Source: Neocallimastix lanati (nom. inval.) (lineage: Eukaryota; Neocallimastigomycota; Neocallimastigomycetes; Neocallimastigales; Neocallimastigaceae). From it: a DNA stretch of 10,529 nucleotides. The notes below the pieces were generated by a model that did not search any database, had not been told where the DNA came from, and saw nothing but the letters and a program-made list of their open reading frames with translations. This document shows, in pieces, positions 1 to 8,238 of this stretch (positions are counted from its first letter, which is position 1; each line of letters begins with the position of its first letter). The DNA lies in NCBI GenBank assembly GCA_016946835.1, contig JACVTC010000739.1, positions 1-10,529 on the forward strand. Direction: 5' to 3'. The position numbers and the translations under genes are program-made.

Positions 1-266
1 AATGATTTATTATTATTTAATTATCTTTATTTAATTAATTTTTCTTAAATATGGATTTAATTTTTTTTTAGAATGGATTAATTTGGTTAAGTTAGAAAAC
101 TTTATCAAGAATTTGTTTTTTTATTTATTTTTAATTTAATAATTTTGTTATTTATGTTAAGGTTTTAGAGAATTAAATAAAAATAAAGTAAACAAACACA
201 AATTTTATTTATTTATTTATTATTTTTATTTATAAATTTATTTGATTTTATTTGATGATATTTAAA

Positions 267-336
267 AATTAGTAGCAAAATTTACAACTATTTATACTTT
301 TTTCAAGGCATAAAAGTTGTTCTTGCCACTAAATTA
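267..336. repeat. Imperfect inverted repeat (hairpin)
   Basis: The left arm (about 267-296, containing AGTAGCAAAA and ACAACTATTTATAC) is approximately the reverse complement of the right arm (about 307-336, containing GGCATAAAAGTTGT and CTTGCCACT). The arms pair with a few mismatches and a small bulge, leaving a T-rich loop of about 10 bases. It is one of few spots in the left flank with any G or C. It could be a short foldback element or a structured transcript, or chance in A+T-rich DNA. Confidence 0.35.
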
Positions 337-448
337 CATTTTATTTATTTTTTTTTATAAAAACTATTAAATTTAAATTGATTTTTATAATTAATTATAT
401 AAATTTAATTATAACAATATAAATAATACATTTATAATATTAATAAAA

Positions 449-450
<2 letters not shown>

Positions 451-490
<40 letters not shown>
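451..490 (+). repeat. Poly-T tract, 40 bases
   Basis: An uninterrupted run of 40 T on the plus strand. Similar runs occur inside the retrotransposon, so this is a genome-wide habit rather than an element feature. The exact length is unreliable in most sequencing chemistries. Confidence 0.9.
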
Positions 491-493
<3 letters not shown>

Positions 494-923
494 TCTATCT
501 AAAATATTACTAATAAGAATTTATTTAATTGGCTATAATTTTTATTACAATCTGTTAAAATATTCAAATAAAAATAAAAATACTATTCTATATAAAGGTT
601 TTTAATAAAAAAAAATATTTTTCAATATAAAATAAACATTTCGATATAAATTTTATAATAAAAATTTAAAATATAATATATAAATTTTTAATTATCATAT
701 ATAAAAATATTATAATATAATTTTCATTATTAATAAAAAAAAAATAAGATTTTATTAATATTGCTAATATAAGTTTTAAATATATAAAATATTACTATTA
801 ATATGATTTATATAAATATAAAGTTTAATATAATTTTTGATTTAATTTTGATCTTTATTTAAAAATTTATTAAAGTACAAAAATAATACACATAATGTAT
901 TAGAAATAAATCGTAGACTTAAT

Positions 924-950
924 TAAGAATGCATTATTTTTACATTCTTA
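924..950. repeat. Small perfect hairpin beside the LTR
   Basis: TAAGAATG (924-931) and CATTCTTA (943-950) are perfect 8-bp complements around an 11-base loop. The hairpin lies 7 bp outside the left LTR edge. No T tract follows it, so it is not a bacterial-type terminator. Function unknown. Confidence 0.4.
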
Positions 951-957
951 TCATTTA

Positions 958-1558
958 TGATACAATATAAGTAATAAAGTATCAGATTTCTATTTATAAC
1001 GAGGGTTCGAGCAAAATAGGAATTTGTTAAAATACATATATTCCAACTCAAAGATAATAAATAATAATTTACACAAATAATAAAATTTATTTATTTCTTT
1101 TTAAATCTTGTTTTTATTTATTTATTTATTTTACATAAATTATTACAATTATATTTATATTCTCTGAATATAATGATTTTATCTATCTCTAATAATTCAA
1201 TTTATATTAATATCTTAATAATAATTTTACTTATAATTGTAGGATTCAACTCTTATCCTTTTAACTATAAGTAATTACTTAATTATTTAAACTAAACTAT
1301 AAGTTCTCTAAAACTATTATTTTACTCAATTAGAATTTTTAAAACAACAAGAAAAACTCTCTCTTTAACTTTTATTTCATTCTCTTCTTTTAAATTTATT
1401 AATTAATTTTATCTTGAATATTATTGGCTGTCTAATTAATTTTTAATCTATTTATATAATGATTTAGTATATTATATATTGTAATTATTTTTCACTATAT
1501 TATTATAGGATTTTCTCTTTGTTAATTTTCTTGCGTATTTCTTAGCTGTATTGTATCA
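958..1558 (-). repeat. 3' LTR of the retrotransposon
   Basis: 601 bp, bounded by TGATACAATA and TATTGTATCA, which are perfect 10-bp inverted repeats of each other and carry the TG...CA ends expected of LTRs. It matches 8403-9000 along its whole length. By my reading the copies differ at about ten places, all one- or two-base insertions or deletions, mostly in short runs (for example GAGGGTTCG versus GAGGTCG), and at no place by substitution. It lies downstream of pol and the polypurine tract, so it is the 3' copy. Confidence 0.95.
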
Positions 1559-1561
1559 AAA

Positions 1562-1573
1562 CGCCCCCACTTA
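1562..1573 (-). other. Polypurine tract (plus-strand primer)
   Basis: On the minus strand the sequence TAAGTGGGGGCG lies 3 bases upstream of the 3' LTR start. It is the only G run in this A+T-rich stretch. In LTR elements an RNase-H-resistant purine tract here primes second-strand DNA synthesis, and tracts containing AGTGGGGG are common in Ty3/gypsy elements. The TTT between tract and LTR is slightly unusual. Confidence 0.75.
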
Positions 1574-1633
1574 GTTTTTGACTTCGTCTCCTGATAGTCT
1601 ATTACTTGGGTAATTATATACAATTTATATAAT

Positions 1634-1635
<2 letters not shown>

Positions 1636-1671
<36 letters not shown>

Positions 1672-1707
1672 TAATGATGTTATAAGATATTTATAAGATA
1701 TATAAAA

Positions 1708-1746
<39 letters not shown>

Positions 1747-1776
1747 TAATAATTATACTGGTTTACAAAATATAAA

Positions 1777-1823
<47 letters not shown>
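1636..1823 (+). repeat. Cluster of three poly-T tracts
   Basis: Runs of 29 T (1636-1664), 33 T (1712-1744, preceded by 8 A) and 44 T (1780-1823) separated by 35-47 bases of A+T-rich sequence. All are T on the plus strand, so they would be A tracts in the element's own RNA. Confidence 0.9.
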
Positions 1824-1825
<2 letters not shown>

Positions 1826-2301
1826 GTACAGTCATTATTTTTATTTTTGTTATATATATTGAAATAATTTTAACTTAACTTTGAAATTGAAATTGAAATG
1901 AGATTTTGATAATTTAAATTTTGAAATTTTAACAATTGAAGTTATTAATTTATTATTATTCTAAATATTTATATAGATGTATTTATAATTTTCTTATGTA
2001 TATTGTTTATATCTTAACGTGTCATTCATAGGTGATGTATTGCGTTGTCATTTAAAATAAAAATATATAAATTAATAATAAAAGAAAAATATTGAATCTT
2101 GTATTGTGGTTTAACTATTATTAGAGTGTTTTAAGTATATATATATCTTCTCAATTATTAATATTAATAATATTATTTTATCATTTATTATTATGATATT
2201 ATTTATTTTTCAAAATAAATTATTTTTAAATTATTTTTCTATGTATATATTATATCTTTGTTATTCATAAAGTGTCGTAATAAATTATATTATAACTATT
2301 A

Positions 2302-2468
2302 TACTATATATCATTTATTTTATTATCTATCTCATATTATATTACCTAAGTCCTATATAAATTTGTTTATACTATATATCATTTAATTTATTATCTATCT
2401 CTTATTATATTACATAAGTCCTATATAAATTTGTTTATACTATATATCATTTATTTTATTATCTATTA
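2302..2468. repeat. 68-bp tandem repeat, about 2.5 copies
   Basis: Copies start at 2302, 2370 and 2438, each beginning TACTATATATCATTTA. The first two are full 68-bp units ending in CCTATATAAATTTGTTTA and differ by three substitutions; the third breaks off after about 30 bases. The exact 68-bp spacing makes this a true tandem array rather than general A+T simplicity. Confidence 0.85.
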
Positions 2469-2690
2469 TATATATTGTTTTATATATTTTGTTCTATTAT
2501 ATATTATCCTTTCTTATATCTTATTACTATTATCCTATATGTTATTATACTATTTATTTTATTTATTTATTATCGTATTATATACTTATTTATTCATTAA
2601 ATATTTTATTATTTATTGTATATGATTTACTGTTTGTTTATTTATATATATACTATCCTATTATTGATTATTACTATTCAATTTACTAAA

Positions 2691-2884
2691 TTTTTTTTTT
2701 TTTTGTTTTTTTTTTTTTTTTTTTTTTTTAATTAGTTATTATTATATTATTATTATTTTTTTTTTTTTTTTTTTTTTTATTATTTTTTTTTATTTTTTTT
2801 ATTTTTTTTTTTTTTATTTTTTTTTTTATTTTTTTTTTTTTTTTATTTTTTTTTTATTTTTTTTTTTTTTTTTATTTTTTTTTT

Positions 2885-2918
<34 letters not shown>

Positions 2919-2930
2919 GTTTTTTTTTTT
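2691..2930 (+). repeat. T-rich block with scattered A
   Basis: About 240 bases of almost pure T, broken by single A residues every 8 to 20 bases and by rare G (2705 and 2918-2919). It reads as a homopolymer expanded by slippage, just past the pol stop in the element's direction. Collapsed or inflated length is likely in any assembly. Confidence 0.85.
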
Positions 2931-3016
2931 AATGAATTTAAATTAATAATGATGTTTATAAATATATTATATATATTTATTACGTTATATATTTTATTCT
3001 TCATCATCTTCTATAT

Positions 3017-4180
3017 TTATTTCCGTAAGTATGGAATAATGTTCTTCAAATGGATGTTTCTATCAGCAACTTCTCCTGTAATTGGTCACAAACGGATACA
3101 GTGTTTAATTCTTGTTTTATAATCTTCAAAGGACCTGTAAAGAATGGGTCGAGTTTTCTTCTGTTAAACACCTTCACTAGTACCAAGTCACCAGGTTTAT
3201 AATTGCTCTTTAAACGTCTAATTTGTTTTCTTCTGTCCATCCAAAGTTTATTCGCGGTCTCAATGTTTCTAATAGTCTTCCCGGATCCATCTATCATGGG
3301 TAATGAACTTCCTTAATATATATTCTTCTTCGTTTTCGAATTCGTTTTCTTCCGGTCTATATTCAAAGATAATTCAAAAAGGCTTGAAGATCTCTACGGC
3401 CATACAATAATTCGAAACTACTGTGTTTCGTAACTTCGCTTTTGCTCGTTCTTAGTGCCCATAACGCGCTATATAGTGTTTCATCCCATTGTTTATCGTT
3501 CTCACCCAGTAGTCTAAGGTATTTACAGATCTCCGGTTGCGGTTTTCCACCTCCCCGTTTGAGGCAGGATGATATGTTGCAATGTAGTTGCACATATACA
3601 TCATGCAAATCCAAAAATGCTTTTGTCCTATCCGATACGAATTGTGGACCATTATCCGTAACCAAAACTTCAGGAATTCCATGACGCGAGAATACCGACT
3701 TTAAAAACCTAATACCGTCTTCGGATTCAGTAGATTTAAGTGGCTCAGCTTCAGTCCACTTTGTAAAATAGTCTACAAGTACAATTATATATTTATTTCC
3801 GTTTTTTGGTGAGAGGAAGGGCCCAACCAGATCTAATATCCAACTCTGGAGAATGGATATCCTGGTGGTGTCGCAATATTTTCAGTGTAGTGGTTAAGTG
3901 GTTGTCGTCGACAAGTTTGACACTTATGACAACATTTAATGAAGTTAGTTATATCTTGTTTCATGTTCATCCAGTAATAGTCTCTCATTAAACGATAATA
4001 AGTCTTATAAATTCCTTCATGTCCTATGTTATGTGCTGCATTAATAAGTTTTATTTGTTCAGTTTTATCTTTAATAATCCTTCTGAGCTTACCACCTTGT
4101 TTATAATACTCAATACCATTTATATTAATAATTTTCTTTTTAATAAATTTCTCTCATATATGTGTTAATAGTATCAGAGG
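3017..4180 (-). pseudogene. Integrase domain of pol
   Basis: Inserts the element's cDNA into host chromosomes. The N-terminal HHCC zinc module is open: two His in AAHNIGHEG followed by the Cys pair of CCHKCQ (about 3925-4055). In the catalytic core the first Asp is in ILDLVGPF (codon 3831-3833), the second in VTDNGPQF (3654-3656), and the Glu in SNGEVEN (3545-3547), so the full D,D,E triad is present. The C-terminal SH3-like part contains KPGDLVLVKVFNRRKLDPFF and TGPLKII (3297-3046). Breaks fall at about 3837, 3575, 3300-3370 and 3085; the segments between are clean. The end I chose is TAA at 3017-3019, in the frame that carries RNIHLKNIIPYLRK. I see no chromodomain. Confidence 0.88.
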
Positions 4181-4329
4181 TCCGAATCCGCAACAACATT
4201 AGAAGGTAATTATTATTAGTAAGTAATTATATAATAGTTTTCTACAGGTTGATCCGAAGCAGGTTTGTAAGAAGAAATATTATTCATAATTAAATCATTA
4301 TTATTAATATTATTATTATCATCATTATT

Positions 4330-4725
4330 AACTGCTACCATTCTTGATAGTGCATCAGCAACAAAATTATTTTTGCCTTCTTCATATGCTACTTGAACAT
4401 TTAAAATATACTGAGTTCAGTAATCCATTTCAAGTGACGGCTGTTGGTTGGTTCTCTCTTAGCAAATATATATACAAGTGGTTGTATGATCAGTATAAAC
4501 CCATTGTATTAAACGGGCTTCCAGAAATATATGGTTTAAACTTTTGAACACAGTGATAAACTGCTTTTCCTTCAAGATCTGTTATGCTATAGTTAAGTTC
4601 TGAGTTGGATAAGGTACGACTTTCAAAGTAAATTGGGACTTCTATACCATCTTGGTTCTTTTGTAACAATACACCTCCTAGACCATCACGAGAAGCGTCA
4701 GTTCTAATAATAAACCGGTTTTGAA
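4330..4725 (-). pseudogene. RNase H domain of pol
   Basis: Degrades the RNA strand of the RNA/DNA hybrid during reverse transcription. The first catalytic Asp lies in RTDASRDGLGGVLL (codon 4697-4699), the Glu in SITDLEGKAV (4571-4573) and the next Asp in YTDHTT (4489-4491). The domain closes with NNFVADALSRM (Met codon 4339-4341), the usual end motif in Ty3/gypsy elements. From 4720 to about 4480 the frame is open; breaks occur near 4460 and 4420. Between this domain and integrase (about 4180-4335) is an Asn-rich linker. Confidence 0.85.
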
Positions 4726-4728
4726 TAA

Positions 4729-5707
4729 TTAGGAGCTGTTTAAAATAGGTGCTTCAATTAGCTTATTCTTTAATAAATGAAATGAATTAGTGCAATCTTC
4801 AGTCCAACAAAAAGGTGCGTCTTTCTTCAATAGTTGATATAAAGGCTTTGCAATCATGGCGAAATTTTTAATAAATTTTCTATAATACGAAACTGCTACT
4901 AAAAACGACCTTACCTGTTTCAAATTCTTCGGAGGTAGCCATTGTGATATAACCTTTACCTTGTCATTTAAGGAGATAATCCTTTTGTCGAAAGCAAATG
5001 CCCTAGATTTTGACTTCAGTTTTAAAGAAAGAACATTTTTCTAAATTTATTTTTAATTCATTTTCTTGTAAAATTGTAAATACCTTATGTAAGTGACAAA
5101 TATGTTCATCTAAAGACTTTGAAAATATAATTAGATCATCAATATACACGAACATGCAGTCTCCTATTAAATCGAAGAAGATACGATTCATCTCTCTTTG
5201 AAAAGTGGCGGGGGCATTGCAAAGTCCAAAAGGCATTACACGGAAGTTGTAGTTGCCAAACATAGTTGTAAAAGCGGTTTTTATCCTTATCGGCTGTATC
5301 CATGGGAATCTGGTGATATCCAGAGTACAAATCAATAGTGGATAGAATTTTTATGTTATCACCAGCTAATGATAGAATATCGTCAATAAGAGGTAAAGAA
5401 TACGAATCTTTTATAGTTAAATCATTTAATTTCCGATAATCTACACATAACCTCCAATCTTTATTCTTTTTTTGGGACTAAAACAATAGGTGAAGACCAT
5501 TGGGAAGAGGAATGGTTCGATAAGCCAGTCTCTAATTAGTTTCTTCAATATTTTCTTTAAAGCTATTGTTTGATTTTTGGTTAATCGATAGGCTCTTTGT
5601 TTTATGGGTCTTGACCCAGGTAATAAATTTATTTTATGTGGGAATAACTTTGATTTTCCCAATTCGTCGGTTTTTAAGCTAATATATTTAATAAATTTTT
5701 GAAACAT
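4729..5707 (-). pseudogene. Reverse transcriptase domain of pol
   Basis: Copies element RNA into DNA. The N-terminal fingers contain LLPGSRPIKQRAYRL and PIVLVPKK; the first catalytic Asp is in TIDLYSGYHQIPMD (codon 5331-5333); then RVMPFGLCNAPATFQ and the YIDD box with the two other catalytic Asp (5135-5146). The thumb/connection follows with VSYYRKFIKNFAMIAKPLY (about 4900-4840). Frame breaks lie near 5530, at the A7 run near 5465, at the A5 run near 5290 and near 5020. Removing a single A at 5290 would line up the palm motifs, which marks that break as a one-base homopolymer change. Length is normal for the family. Confidence 0.92.
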
Positions 5708-5965
5708 TTCTTTAACTTCTTTTTGAACATTAGATGGTAATGAATAACAATTTTATCAATTATTTCATTTTTATTTGGTTTAGGATCTTTCTTGTTTATT
5801 AAAGTCTGTGTTATTTACTACTAAGGTGCACAATAAGGGCTGAGGATCTAAATCTTCTGTATTAACATTATCATCTTGATTCATGGGACGAGTGTCATAT
5901 TGTAGATCTGATAGTTTATGGTAATTATTATTGTTATCAACATAGTACAGAGTAATCATTAACAA
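5708..5965 (-). pseudogene. Protease-to-RT linker of pol
   Basis: A hydrophilic Asn/Asp-rich segment (5965-5780 contains YYVDNNNNYHKLSDLQ and RPMNQDDNVN) joining protease and reverse transcriptase. No domain is recognised. One or more frame breaks lie at each side (near 5960 and 5720-5790). Linkers at this position vary greatly among Ty3/gypsy elements. Confidence 0.6.
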
Positions 5966-6253
5966 AATCTAAAATAAATCTATTCTTTTTTAAAGAATCA
6001 ACTCCAATTAATATGTCAAATAAATTATCCTTTTCTATTATTCTGAAAATAATCTTGAATGATTTGTTCCAATTGTTATTCTAATTCTATAATTTTCGGA
6101 TTGTACGGATGTTTCGGAACAGGCTTGTACTATGGTTTTCATTGATAGTTTCTAAGGTAAGGTTTGTTAATTTTTAATTTTTGTAAAGCTGATGCGAGTA
6201 ATTATATTAAGTACTCGCACAATGGTCCAAAAATATTTCAGTATTGGCACCTT
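5955..6253 (-). pseudogene. Aspartic protease domain of pol
   Basis: Would cleave Gag and Gag-Pol. The active-site segment reads EIFLDHCAST with the Asp at codon 6225-6227, followed after a one-base break (TAA at 6207-6209) by NIITRI. The downstream conserved strand is FDILIGVDSL (about 6020-5990), equivalent to the usual ILG.D.L motif. The position after the N-terminal extension and before reverse transcriptase is that of retroviral-type proteases. The normal D-[ST]-G triad is replaced by D-H-C, an unusual variant. It starts in the -1 frame relative to the open segment that ends at 6254 and has several internal breaks. Identification rests on context plus the two motifs. Confidence 0.7.
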
Positions 6254-7084
6254 CTACTTTTCCTTTTGTTTTACTAATTTTAAATTTACTAAATATTGAT
6301 ATAGAGTGCTTGTAGAATTTCTAGGATTTAATTTTAAAGCTTTCGAAAAGGCTGCCCTAAACTTCGGAAATAAATCAAGTAAGTGTACTAATTTAGTATT
6401 AATTTCAGTAGAAGCTATTTCTTTAACTAAATCTTCTATCAGATATTCGTCAAATTCTTCTACTAATTTTATGTGCCTTTCTTTATTTTCTTCTTTATTA
6501 TTCATTTTATTATCACCTTGTGTGGGACTATCTAAAATTTCTTGTGCTCTTTTTAATTTATTAGATTTCTTCACGCTCCTGATATTCTTTTCGGTAATAA
6601 AGGAAGGATCTAGGTAGTTTAATTTTTCTGTCTCATTAATAGGTAAGTCATCATTATTCTCAATTTGGTTATTACCTTCTTGAATTTCATTGTTATCATT
6701 CTCATTATATATTGAAGTATTATTACTTTCATTAGTATTTTTATTAAAATCTTGATTGCTTTTTTCAGACATTAAGACATCTTCTTCGCCCTTGTCTGAT
6801 ATAGTATTACTTTTTAATTTATTTAATTTATTGTTATGTTTATTAGTATTAGTTAATTGTTTATTTTTATTATTTGAACTCACTAAATGATTATTATGAT
6901 TCATTGCTGTTGTTTGTATAGGAATTGGATTGTTCTTTAATATTTCTCTTCTAGATGGTGTAAGACTCTTACTTTTTGTTTTGGTATTCTTGATGGCAGT
7001 AGCAATGACTTCAGTTGAGTTGTTAATTATTGGAAGTGTCTTTGGGTTATTTTCTACTTGGTTGGTTTGTTTACTGGGAGTCAT
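6254..7084 (-). CDS. Pol N-terminal extension (pre-protease)
   Basis: 276 codons from the ATG at 7084-7082, or about 282 if entered by -1 frameshifting at 7102. The frame is closed further upstream by a TAG overlapping gag. Residues 1-200 are low-complexity, rich in Asn, Lys, Ser and Glu, probably disordered. Residues about 205-276 are more structured and contain LVKEIASTEINTKLVHLLDLFPKFRAAF in short form: a helix-like stretch with LLDLFPKFR (positions near 238-246). This resembles the short helical segment that precedes the protease in many fungal gypsy pols. The frame ends at TAG 6254-6256, where the protease takes over in the -1 frame, so this stop may be a break rather than the real end. 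No catalytic motif. A separate small protein made by reinitiation after the gag stop is the alternative. Confidence 0.7.
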   Translation of the reverse strand: MTPSKQTNQVENNPKTLPIINNSTEVIATAIKNTKTKSKSLTPSRREILKNNPIPIQTTAMNHNNHLVSSNNKNKQLTNTNKHNNKLNKLKSNTISDKGEEDVLMSEKSNQDFNKNTNESNNTSIYNENDNNEIQEGNNQIENNDDLPINETEKLNYLDPSFITEKNIRSVKKSNKLKRAQEILDSPTQGDNKMNNKEENKERHIKLVEEFDEYLIEDLVKEIASTEINTKLVHLLDLFPKFRAAFSKALKLNPRNSTSTLYQYLVNLKLVKQKEK

Positions 7085-7108
7085 CCTTCTCCCAATTATT
7101 GGTTTAAA
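7073..7108 (-). promoter_or_regulatory. Candidate -1 ribosomal frameshift site
   Basis: In the gag frame the mRNA reads CAT TTA AAC CAA TAA, so the heptamer T TTA AAC (7108-7102) is a canonical X-XXY-YYZ slippery site, one codon before the gag stop. After a 5-base spacer comes an 8-bp stem, ATTGGGAG (7096-7089) with CTCCCAGT (7080-7073), one G-U pair, closing an 8-base loop. A -1 slip continues directly into the open pol frame. Site, spacing, stem and target frame all agree, which is seen directly; function in the cell is inference. The stem is the only G+C-rich helix nearby. It also encloses the ATG at 7084, so reinitiation is an alternative route. Confidence 0.8.
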
Positions 7109-8238
7109 TGGCTAGTACTACTTGATGCTTTTTCTTCCATTTCTGCAAGTTGTTTAAAGGAATAGGGGCAATCCGTAAATTTGTGTCCCGGTTGTGAGCA
7201 ACGGAAACAGATAAGTCGTTTATTTAAATTATTACCAAAATTGGAAGTATTAACCTCCTTAATTTGATTATTATTTTTGTTATCACCATTTAAGTTAGTG
7301 ATCGACATGAGATTATTTCCAGGGGTAAAGGCCGCAATATTTCGTTTGTTATTACCGTAAGATTGATTATTATTTTCCATATAGTTTCTATAGTTATTAA
7401 AATTTTGACTGTTATATTTTGAATTAGTATTATTATTAATTCCATTTACATTATTATAAGTATTTCCATTGAGGTTTTTATTATTATAATAATTATTATA
7501 GTTATTATAATATTGACTATTATTATTATTATCTTTATATCCATAAGTGTTATAATTATTATAATTAGGATTAAAATATCTCTGGATGCCACGACGACGG
7601 GATTGTCCTACTAAAAATCCTTGATAGAATGGGTGATTCATAATCGATAAACCTCTGTTATTCTGAGCTATCATCAAATTATTACTATGATAATTATTTT
7701 CATTGAATGAAACTGTATTCATCTCTCTCTCTGTTTCTTCTGCAACCTCAGCTACCTTGTAAGCTTCGCTTAATGTTTCACATTCAGCCTCCAATACTCT
7801 TGAGCAAGGATACATTCGAGTTTTTATTGCATTTATGTAGTCTTTTACGGAGACAAATTGTTGACGGTCTCTGCTTAGCCTGTGATATAATCTTTTATGT
7901 CTATAATTAAATTTTTTTATTGTTTCATTGTTACTAATTTTTAAATCCTTTAGAATAGAACATTTATCATTTTCAGTGATGTTTAAGTATTCTTCGATGC
8001 ACGATTGAATTTGCTTGAGGGAAGGATATTTCACTTCATTTCCCTTTTTCACTTTAAGAGAATTCAAATCTCCATGTACATCTTCATCTGTGGCTTCTAA
8101 TACCCAAATGAAGATCTTTCTTGGTTCGACGATGTCATATAATTCTAGGGTTTTAGCTAAGTCGCTAATCCAAGTATCAACGTCTTTGTCATAATAGTTC
8201 AAGCGAGGTAGAACCCTTTGTAACTTTTCGGCATCAAT

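Larger units (their letters stand above)
1..957. other. A+T-rich intergenic left flank
   Basis: No gene is visible here. The stretch is nearly pure A and T with stop codons in all frames and no long open frame. It holds an imperfect hairpin (267-336), a 40-base T tract (451-490) and a short perfect hairpin (924-950) just outside the retrotransposon, which are listed separately. I see no RNA gene and no relict coding segment. Confidence 0.7.
1575..3016 (-). other. Long non-coding 3' region of the element
   Basis: About 1.44 kb between the end of pol and the polypurine tract. No coding frame of recognisable content occurs on either strand; apparent open frames on the plus strand are Tyr/Ile/Leu-only translations of A+T repeats. 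It holds three long T tracts (1636-1823), a 68-bp tandem repeat (2302-2468) and a T-rich block (2691-2930). The last 50 bases before the polypurine tract are more balanced and read like ordinary element sequence. The excess could be element 3' UTR expanded by slippage, or foreign DNA inserted into it. Confidence 0.7.
3017..7102 (-). pseudogene. pol: Ty3/gypsy pol polyprotein, frame-broken
   Basis: The catalytic polyprotein of the retrotransposon, about 1,360 codons. Expression probably requires a -1 frameshift near the end of gag, which would make 7102 the first pol-frame codon. The frame is then open to 6254. Beyond that the coding signal moves among the three minus-strand frames at least a dozen times, usually at runs of one base. 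Domain order is N-terminal extension, protease, reverse transcriptase, RNase H, integrase. The integrase-side frame ends at TAA 3017-3019; another frame would run to TAA at 2994-2996 with an acidic tail. Catalytic residues remain visible in every domain, so damage seems limited to indels. It is either a recently broken copy or an intact gene misread in homopolymers. Confidence 0.9.

Noticed and set aside
2302-2468. CRISPR array
   Set aside because: Repeats are directly tandem with no unique spacers, and the context is a eukaryotic retrotransposon.
2431-2689. Overlapping plus-strand open frames of 64 and 66 codons
   Set aside because: They translate A+T repeats into Tyr, Ile, Leu and Phe only, overlap in two frames and sit in the tandem repeat and T-rich zone. 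No coding signal.
2916-3122. Plus-strand frame of 68 codons
   Set aside because: Its end is antisense to the integrase C-terminus and its start lies in a poly-T edge; a shadow frame.
3442-3991. Plus-strand frames opposite integrase
   Set aside because: The minus strand carries recognisable integrase motifs across the same bases; the plus-strand translations show no family features.
6306-7115. Plus-strand hydrophobic frames at 6306-6617 and 6930-7115
   Set aside because: They are antisense to the Asn/Lys-rich pol extension; the apparent membrane-like Leu/Phe/Val content is the complement of Asn/Lys codons.
7707-7910. Plus-strand frame of 67 codons opposite gag
   Set aside because: Antisense to an intact gag frame and without its own support.
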